A stretch of DNA of 33,288 bases from Planctomycetota bacterium (lineage in GTDB: Bacteria; Planctomycetota; MHYJ01; JACQXL01; JACRIJ01), in NCBI GenBank assembly GCA_016220095.1, contig JACRIJ010000036.1, forward strand, positions 1-33,288, given 5' to 3'. Position 1 is the first letter of the stretch. The number at the start of each line of letters is the position of its first letter. Below, piece by piece: positions 28,456-33,288 of the stretch. The notes beneath the pieces are model-generated. The model did no database searches. It was not told the origin of the DNA and saw only the letters and a list, made by a program, of their open reading frames with translations. A program made the translations under genes and the position numbers.

Positions 28456-28693
28456 TTAAATTCCTTCAATAATAACCGGATAATCGCTGAAAAACACTTT
28501 CATGCTTATACCTTATATTATACCATGCCTCTGTGATAGACGATTACAGATTCAAAGATTCTAAGATTCAAAGATTTTAGGAGTTTAAGATTCCAAGATT
28601 CCTTGATTGGGAAGTTGGTCTTTTACAAAACTATTATTACTATAACAATATTGCCGGCTGAATGCAATGAAAAACATGATTTTTAGCACTGCC
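28456..28693. other. promoter region with repeat, copy A
   Basis: This 238-bp gap contains two blocks, 28477-28536 and 28540-28684, that recur at 29886-29945 and about 30082-30193. Block 1 includes the promoter of the four-helix-bundle gene. Block 2 includes GATTACAGATTCAAAGATT-type simple repeat and an AATATTGCCGGCTGAATGCA segment. It follows directly after the stop of the DUF1016 gene. No ORF is supported. Confidence 0.7.
28517..28525 (-). promoter_or_regulatory. extended -10 promoter, four-helix-bundle/cas operon
   Basis: TGGTATAAT on the minus strand (28525-28517) is an extended -10 box with perfect TATAAT; no good -35 hexamer is seen 17 bp upstream. With only 8- and 20-bp gaps downstream, it is a candidate promoter for the four-helix-bundle gene, the zinc-motif ORF and the cas genes. 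The same promoter is duplicated at 29926-29934. Confidence 0.6.
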
Positions 28694-29866
28694 TCATTTC
28701 TTTTTAGAACCAAATTGCTGTTGTTCCCAATGAGCACGGTCGTTTTCAATCAAATGCTGAATTTCCTCCGGTTTGGGAAGCGCAATCATGTAACGCGATA
28801 CAAAAAGCCGGCGGTTCATTCCACCGACAGCGTATTCCACTTTCGTCTGGTTCTTGTCCGTGCATAGTATTAACCCGACAGGAGAGCTGTCCTCCTTTGC
28901 CATTATACGGTCTTTCCAGTAGTTGAGATAAAAATTCATCTGGCCGGCATCGCCGTGTTGAAATGCCCTGATCTTCAGGTCAATAAGCAGATGGCAACGA
29001 AGAACGCGATGATAAAAAACAAGGTCTATGTAATCGTGCTCTTTACCAACCGTAATCCTCTTCTGCCTGGCTTCAAAGCAGAAACCATTTCCCAATTCAA
29101 GCAAGAATGCCTGCAAATGATTAAGAAGCGCGGTTTCAAGCGTTGATTCGTGATAAAGCGGATTCTCAGGCAATCCGGTAAACTCAAGCACATACGGGTC
29201 GCGGATAATATCCGCGATAGTCTGAGGCGCTTCAGATGCCTGTTTTCTGCCCGCTTCAATCACGGCTTTTTTGTTTGAAGAAAGCCCTGTTCTTTCATAA
29301 AGCAATGAACCAATCTGGCGTTGAAGCTGGCGGACTGACCAATTGCCTCTCAAACACTCGTTCTCATAAAATGCCTTTTTCCAGGGTTCTTCTAATCGAA
29401 TAAACTCAATAAAATGCGTCCACGAAAAATTAAAAAGCGTTTCTACTGAAAGTGGTTTTGGCACCTTTTCTTCTTTTGCAGAATGATTTTTCATTGGGAT
29501 ATCAGATTCGCCAATCGCTGATTGGCGAATCGCCGAATTACTGCCCAACATTCTGAATTCGCCAATCACCAGTTGGCGAAATTGAGGATATATCTTATAA
29601 AACTGCCGGCAATTCTTAAGCATGCTTACGCCAAGTCCGTTTATTCCGCGTATACGCAAATCGTGCGACAGATTGTCAAGCAAACCGGCTCCATATTCTG
29701 CGCGGTCTTTTCCGTTTTGTTCAAATTCTATCAGATAAAATCCGATTAGCCAGTTGCGCAAAACAAGATGACGATTAACGGCGCTTGCCGCACCGGCCTG
29801 GGCCTGCTGATGAACTTTGGCAATAGTGTTTATCAATACAGAATAATTCATTTTTTCAGGTTTCAT
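28694..29866 (-). CDS. DUF1016/YhcG-family PD-(D/E)XK nuclease-like protein
   Basis: The 390-residue protein has the DUF1016 N-terminal helical domain, including SAVNRHLVLRNWLIGFYLIEFEQNG, YGAGLLDNLSHDL and GINGLGVSMLKNCRQFY. FSWTHFIEFIRLEEPWKKAFYENECLRGNWSVRQLQRQIGSLLYERTGLS follows, then the C-terminal nuclease-like domain: ELGNGFCFEARQKRITVG, DYIDLVFYHRVLRCHLLIDLKI, HGDAGQMNFYLNYW, PVGLILCTDKN. The DLVFYH ... LIDLK pattern fits a PD-(D/E)XK fold. Its biological role is not established; the neighbourhood is defence-like. Residues about 95-121 are encoded by palindromic DNA. It has its own promoter (29926-29934). Confidence 0.9.
   Translation of the reverse strand: MKPEKMNYSVLINTIAKVHQQAQAGAASAVNRHLVLRNWLIGFYLIEFEQNGKDRAEYGAGLLDNLSHDLRIRGINGLGVSMLKNCRQFYKIYPQFRQLVIGEFRMLGSNSAIRQSAIGESDIPMKNHSAKEEKVPKPLSVETLFNFSWTHFIEFIRLEEPWKKAFYENECLRGNWSVRQLQRQIGSLLYERTGLSSNKKAVIEAGRKQASEAPQTIADIIRDPYVLEFTGLPENPLYHESTLETALLNHLQAFLLELGNGFCFEARQKRITVGKEHDYIDLVFYHRVLRCHLLIDLKIRAFQHGDAGQMNFYLNYWKDRIMAKEDSSPVGLILCTDKNQTKVEYAVGGMNRRLFVSRYMIALPKPEEIQHLIENDRAHWEQQQFGSKKK
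29505..29580. repeat. two palindromes inside the DUF1016 gene
   Basis: GATTCGCCAATC (29505-29516) and GATTGGCGAATC (29520-29531) are perfect 12-bp inverted arms around GCT. TTCGCCAA (29558-29565) and TTGGCGAA (29573-29580) form a second, shorter inverted repeat from the same sequence. They encode residues about 96-121 of the protein, in frame. Confidence 0.85.
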
Positions 29867-29885
29867 TGCCGCATCTCCATTCGTT

Positions 29886-30193
29886 CGGATAATCGCTGAA
29901 AAACACTTCCATACCTATACCTTATATTATACCATGTCCCTGTGACAGGAGAGGACACACGAATTTTTAGCATGCGCTAAAAATTCGTAGCAGTATTTAG
30001 TAGTTAGTACTGAGTACTTAGGGGTTCGGCGGCTGCGCGGGGACTCCGTACTAATTACTAACTACTCACACTAACTACCTCCAGACGATTACAGATTAAA
30101 AGATTCCAAGATTGGGAAGTTGATCTTTTACAAAACTATTATTTTCATTACTATAACAATATTGCCGGCCGAATGCAATGAAAAATATGAAAA
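29886..30193. repeat. promoter-region repeat, copy B, interrupted
   Basis: 29886-29945 matches 28477-28536 with only a few differences, and about 30082-30193 matches 28540-28684. In between are about 136 bp not present in copy A. They include a 13-bp-arm inverted repeat ACGAATTTTTAGC/GCTAAAAATTCGT (29959-29971 and 29976-29988) and an inverted pair of TAGTAGTTAGTACTGAGTAC-type sequence (about 29995-30075). The two copies are direct repeats flanking the DUF1016 gene. Confidence 0.75.
29926..29934 (-). promoter_or_regulatory. extended -10 promoter of the DUF1016 gene
   Basis: TGGTATAAT on the minus strand (29934-29926), identical to the promoter at 28525-28517 and in the same surrounding sequence. 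It gives a leader of about 50 nt before the ATG at 29866. Confidence 0.55.
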
Positions 30194-30614
30194 TCTTTTA
30201 CCGCCTTATTGAAGGCGGGTTTAGCCGCAACAAAGAGACTTTAATGAGACTATGACGCATTTTAAACAGGGACTTGACGAGACTTGAAAGAGACACGAAA
30301 CGACGACGACATGACGCCGCGCTTTACATCGGATACGACAGGATTGGCAGGATAACGACGACGATACGAAACTACAGAACACACTGAATACGACGAAGAA
30401 TGATAGGTGATAGACATGAGGTCTCCGTCACATATCCTAAATCGCACATCTTAAATCTTAATTCGTTTTCCCTTCTTCTTCCTTCGTTTTAAACAGGGAC
30501 TTGATGAGACTTGGACGAGAGACGCAAACGACGACAAACTACGACGAATTTCCAAAACCGGAAGATCGTGCCTCAATTTCTTTAATGAGCCAGTGATTGG
30601 CCGCTGTCCACCGA
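30194..30614. other. gene-free repeat-rich spacer
   Basis: Together with copy B this forms a 748-bp stretch without a gene. It holds two direct copies of TTTTAAACAGGGACTTGA-GAGACTTG (30260-30286 and 30487-30513, one mismatch), each followed by GAGAC and CGACGAC-rich simple sequence, plus an ATCTTAAATCTTAAT tract near 30447. No ORF with family resemblance was seen on either strand. Confidence 0.6.
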
Positions 30615-31844
30615 TCACTTCGTAACGGTATTCTTCAGTACCTGTTCCTTCAACGCCGGCAGTTTGCGCAGGAACAGCAATGCCCCTATAACGCAAAACG
30701 CGCCGCCGAACATCAGGGTATTCGGCGCCCCTATGGTGCCTGCAAGCACCCCGGCTATAAGGCTCCCGAACGGCGCCATGCCCATGAACGCCATCGTGTA
30801 AAACGCCATTACCCTGCCGCGTTTGTCGTCGTCAACCATCGTCTGCAGGGCCGTATTGCTTCCGGCCATCTCCACCATCATTCCGAATCCGGTGACGAAC
30901 ATCAGCGCCAGCGAAAGCGGGTATATCTCGCAATGCGAGAACGCTATCAATCCCAAACCGAACAACCCCGCGGCAAAGGGTATCTTTCTGCCGAGTCCGA
31001 GCACGGTCTTGCGTGACGCCAGATATACCGCCCCGGCCAAAGCCCCGCCGCCCGCCGCTCCCATCAGAAACCCAAGCGTGTGCGGCCCGCCATGAAAAAC
31101 ATCCTTGGCAAATACCGGCATCAACATATGATACGGCATTCCCATCAGGCTGACCAGGCCAAGGAGCAATATTACCGACCTTATCGGCGCAAAGCCGAAC
31201 GCGTAAATAACGCCTTCTTTTAAATCATGCAGGATATTCTTTCTAACCGCGGGTTTTTCAATCGGGCAAATCTCCATCGCCATTAACGCCCAGATAACCC
31301 CTATGTAACTCAGGCCGTTTATTAAAAAACACAGGCCTTCTCCCACTGCCGCTATGAGTACGCCGGCTATGGAAGGACCCAACAAGCGCGCGCCATTGAC
31401 CATTGAGGAATTCAAGGCTATGGCGTTGCCTAAGTCGTCTCGGCACTCTATCATCTCCACCACAAACGACTGCCTCGCGGGTATGTCAAAGGCATTGATT
31501 ATTCCCAATACAATGCTTAAAGATACAATTTGCCACACCTGTACAGTATTGGTCATTACCAGAAGCGCCAGGCACAGCGCCTGGGCCATGGCAAGGATCT
31601 GGGTAATGATAAGGATTCTTCGTTTGTTCCAGCGGTCCGCAAGCACGCCGGCAATGGGCGCGAAGAGAAACGTAGGGATTTGGCCCGTAAAGCCGACTAT
31701 GCCGAGCAGGAAGACGGAATTGGTCAGCCGGTACACAAGCCAGCTCATGGCTATTTTCTGCATCCACGTGCCTATGAGCGAAACGCTCTGGCCGCCGAAA
31801 AAAAGGCGATAGTTTTTGTATCGCAGGGCGCGGAAGAGGTTCAT
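30615..31844 (-). CDS. MFS transporter (EntS-like / MFS_3 exporter)
   Basis: This 409-residue integral membrane protein with about 12 helices belongs to the MFS_3 type. The start NLFRALRYKNYRLFFGGQSVSLIGTWMQKIAMSWLVYRLT is typical of this group, followed by the loop motif GVLADRWNKRRILIITQ, NAFDIPARQSFVVEMI, and NGARLLGPSIAGVLIAAVGEG. Homologues export siderophores or small compounds; the substrate here is unknown. It ends at 30615 after a polar ALKEQVLKNTVTK tail. The ATG lies directly in GATTACAGATT-type repeat DNA with no Shine-Dalgarno, so the start is less certain. A promoter is suggested at 31944-31971. Confidence 0.9.
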   Translation of the reverse strand: MNLFRALRYKNYRLFFGGQSVSLIGTWMQKIAMSWLVYRLTNSVFLLGIVGFTGQIPTFLFAPIAGVLADRWNKRRILIITQILAMAQALCLALLVMTNTVQVWQIVSLSIVLGIINAFDIPARQSFVVEMIECRDDLGNAIALNSSMVNGARLLGPSIAGVLIAAVGEGLCFLINGLSYIGVIWALMAMEICPIEKPAVRKNILHDLKEGVIYAFGFAPIRSVILLLGLVSLMGMPYHMLMPVFAKDVFHGGPHTLGFLMGAAGGGALAGAVYLASRKTVLGLGRKIPFAAGLFGLGLIAFSHCEIYPLSLALMFVTGFGMMVEMAGSNTALQTMVDDDKRGRVMAFYTMAFMGMAPFGSLIAGVLAGTIGAPNTLMFGGAFCVIGALLFLRKLPALKEQVLKNTVTK

Positions 31845-31943
31845 ATGATTACAGATTCTAAGATTAAAAGATTCTAAGATTCTAAGATTACGGACGCCGC
31901 GATTGTTGATTTTAAGATTACGAAAACGCGTTGCAATCGGAAT

Positions 31944-31971
31944 ATTATATCAAACCATGGAAAATCCGCAA
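31944..31971 (-). promoter_or_regulatory. possible promoter of the MFS gene
   Basis: On the minus strand TTGCGG (31971-31966), 16 bp, then TATAAT (31949-31944) with TGA directly before it (extended -10). The leader would be about 93 nt and made mostly of simple repeat. Confidence 0.4.
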
Positions 31972-32440
31972 CCAAAAACGAGCCACTCCTTCCAGGATCC
32001 CTTACAATAATACTATATTAAGGAAATGGGAGAAGACGCGAAGTCACGAAGAACAACCACGCCGATTAGCCACAGTCCTTCGGTTCCCTCCCTTCGTTGC
32101 CTCAGGATTGCGACAGGATAAAAGAATACAGAGGGCACGGAGCGTAAAACGATTTTTAAGAGCGTACGTAAACGCAAGCGTCGAAAATACCTCCTGTCGT
32201 TTCGTCGTCGTATCTCTTTAGAGTCTCGTTAAGTCCCCGCTCTTTACGAAGGTTGAAAAATGAAAAATGAAGAATGAAGGACGAAACGAAAGAATGGTAG
32301 AATGGCAGAATGATAGAATTTTTTCAAGCTAATACTCTATCATTCTCTCACTCTATCACTCTCGCAGTGTGTCCTCTGTGCGCTCTGTGGCGAAATTCGT
32401 GTTGTCGTTTTATCGCTAAATCTTCTGCGCCTGCCTTTGT

Positions 32441-32549
32441 CGAAGCGGCTCCGTGCTTACGCACCGAAGCCCGCCTTCGCGCACCTGCGTGTCAAAGCAC
32501 TTTGGTGCGTAGGCACGAAGCCCGCTCTCGCCTTCGCGTAGCCGCTTCG
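32441..32549. repeat. large nested foldback
   Basis: CGAAGCGGCT (32441-32450) pairs perfectly with AGCCGCTTCG (32540-32549). Inside it GTGCTTACGCACC (32453-32465) pairs with GGTGCGTAGGCAC (32504-32516) at 12 of 13 positions. The whole could extrude as a cruciform or fold as RNA. No gene lies in it. Confidence 0.6.
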
Positions 32550-32985
32550 GCGGAGCAAGGTCGGCGGGCGTAGGAAGGTGCTTCAGCACGCAGGTGCGTG
32601 CAGGCAGGTAAAATACGCAGAAGTTGAGGACTTAGACTATAAAGCATCTAAGCCGCACCTGTGCGCCGAAGCACGCTCCGGTGCGCAGGCGCAACCAAAT
32701 CAGAAATCAGGGATACTTGATTGCTATTTAGCCGTACTTAGCGCGCTTAACGGCTTTTGCGGTCAAAACGTCGTTCGTTCTAACGGCAACGATTTAACCG
32801 CAAAGCGCGCAAAGTACGCTAAGACGATACGAATATCCGTCGTCTTTGCGTTCTTTGCGAACTTTGCGGTTTATTTCGGTCGTCATACATCCGAACCGAC
32901 GACGAACGTAATAAGCCGCAGAGGACGTTAAGAGCGCCAAGTGACGCGACGAAAGTATTATGGTTTGAAACTTCTGCGCAAAATA

Positions 32986-33027
32986 CCTGCCTTCGCGAAG
33001 CCGATGCTTCGCTTCGGCGGAGGCAGG
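32986..33027. repeat. foldback with CCTGCCT/AGGCAGG ends
   Basis: CCTGCCT (32986-32992) and AGGCAGG (33021-33027) enclose GAAGC/GCTTC pairs. The sequence is built from the same CGAAGC-type units as the foldback at 32441-32549. Confidence 0.5.
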
Positions 33028-33047
33028 CACGGAAGTTGCGTAATTAG

Positions 33048-33288
33048 ACCATAAAGCAGCTAAGCCGCAACCAAGACCACGAAATACGATAATTAACCAC
33101 TGAACACACTGAAAACGTATATTTAGCGTCTCTCCCCCCTCCCTTTGATGGGAGGGGGCAAGGGGGAGGGTGATAATGAGTTTTCACCCCCACCCTGTCC
33201 CTCCCCCATCTTAGGGGGAGGGGATTGCATTTTAATGATATAATATATTACGATTCAGTGAGTTCAGTGCTTTCGGTGGTTAATTTCC
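33048..33288 (-). repeat. 0.25-kb dispersed repeat, right copy (inverted)
   Basis: This is the reverse complement of 16419-16666: ACCATAAAGC at its left edge, then GACCACGAAATACGATAATT, the GGGAGGGGGCAAGGGGGAGG core and GGTGGTTAATTTCC at the window end. The copy may continue beyond the window. Confidence 0.85.

Larger units (their letters stand above)
31845..33047. other. gene-free repeat-rich region
   Basis: No coding sequence could be supported. The region contains GATTCTAAGATTAAAAGATT tracts (31848-31922), an ACGAAAGAATGGTAGAATGG simple repeat (about 32285-32310), foldbacks (32441-32549 and 32986-33027), and a diverged direct repeat pair with AAGC-CTAAGCCGCA (about 32600-32656 and 33021-33068). 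CGCAAAG/CTTTGCG sequences (about 32800-32875) are also present. Open frames across it have low-complexity, repeat-derived translations. Confidence 0.6.

Noticed and set aside
32578..33030. Open frames near the right end (about 78-117 codons on both strands)
   Set aside because: They translate dispersed repeats such as CGCAAAG/CTTTGCG and foldback units, overlap each other on opposite strands and have no start signals.

Overview
The window looks like a chromosomal segment of an uncultivated bacterium of moderate GC content. It joins a conserved housekeeping block (about 0.3-16.3 kb) to a defence-rich accessory block (about 16.4-33.3 kb). The phylum cannot be fixed from the sequence. A single dnaA-dnaN-DUF721-gyrB cluster, sigma-70-like promoters, and many short dispersed intergenic palindromes and simple repeats suggest a genome of the Planctomycetota/Omnitrophota type, but that is only a guess.

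Housekeeping block, mostly + strand: rpsT (S20) behind a clear promoter; plsY and gpsA (glycerol-3-phosphate formation and first acylation for phospholipids); an acyl-CoA synthetase; a small exported or membrane-anchored protein; then the replication cluster dnaA, probable oriC, a small membrane ORF, dnaN, a DciA/DUF721 gene and gyrB, followed by a small XRE regulator. DnaA-box-like repeats and a TTGACA promoter in the dnaA-dnaN gap suggest DnaA controls both initiation and this operon. On the minus strand follow a CNNM-CBS protein fused to a PTS EIIA-like domain, an NAD(P) malic enzyme and a PD40 (TolB-like) beta-propeller protein.

Accessory block, nearly all minus strand: a two-gene nucleotidyltransferase module that may be a toxin-antitoxin pair; a type I-E CRISPR array of 17 identical 29-bp repeats with 16 spacers of exactly 32 bp; and a complete I-E cas set transcribed toward the array in the order cas3, cas8e, cse2, cas6e, cas7, cas5, a KilA-N gene, cas1, cas2. 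Two features differ from the E. coli layout. cas6e sits between cse2 and cas7, and a KilA-N DNA-binding gene with its own upstream region is inserted before cas1 and overlaps it by 4 bp. Directly upstream of cas3 are a 74-residue probable zinc-binding protein and a four-helix-bundle protein that appears to have lost its middle. Next come a DUF1016/YhcG-type nuclease gene lying between two copies of the same promoter region, an MFS exporter, and 1.4 kb of repeats.

The most notable structures are: the KilA-N and zinc-protein additions to the cas operon; perfect or near-perfect palindromes inside the KilA-N and DUF1016 coding regions; a 0.25-kb repeat present in opposite orientation at 16.4 and 33.1 kb, bracketing the whole accessory block; and the CNNM-CBS-EIIA fusion. 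Intergenic DNA throughout carries several families of short dispersed repeats. No rRNA, tRNA or transposase gene was seen.
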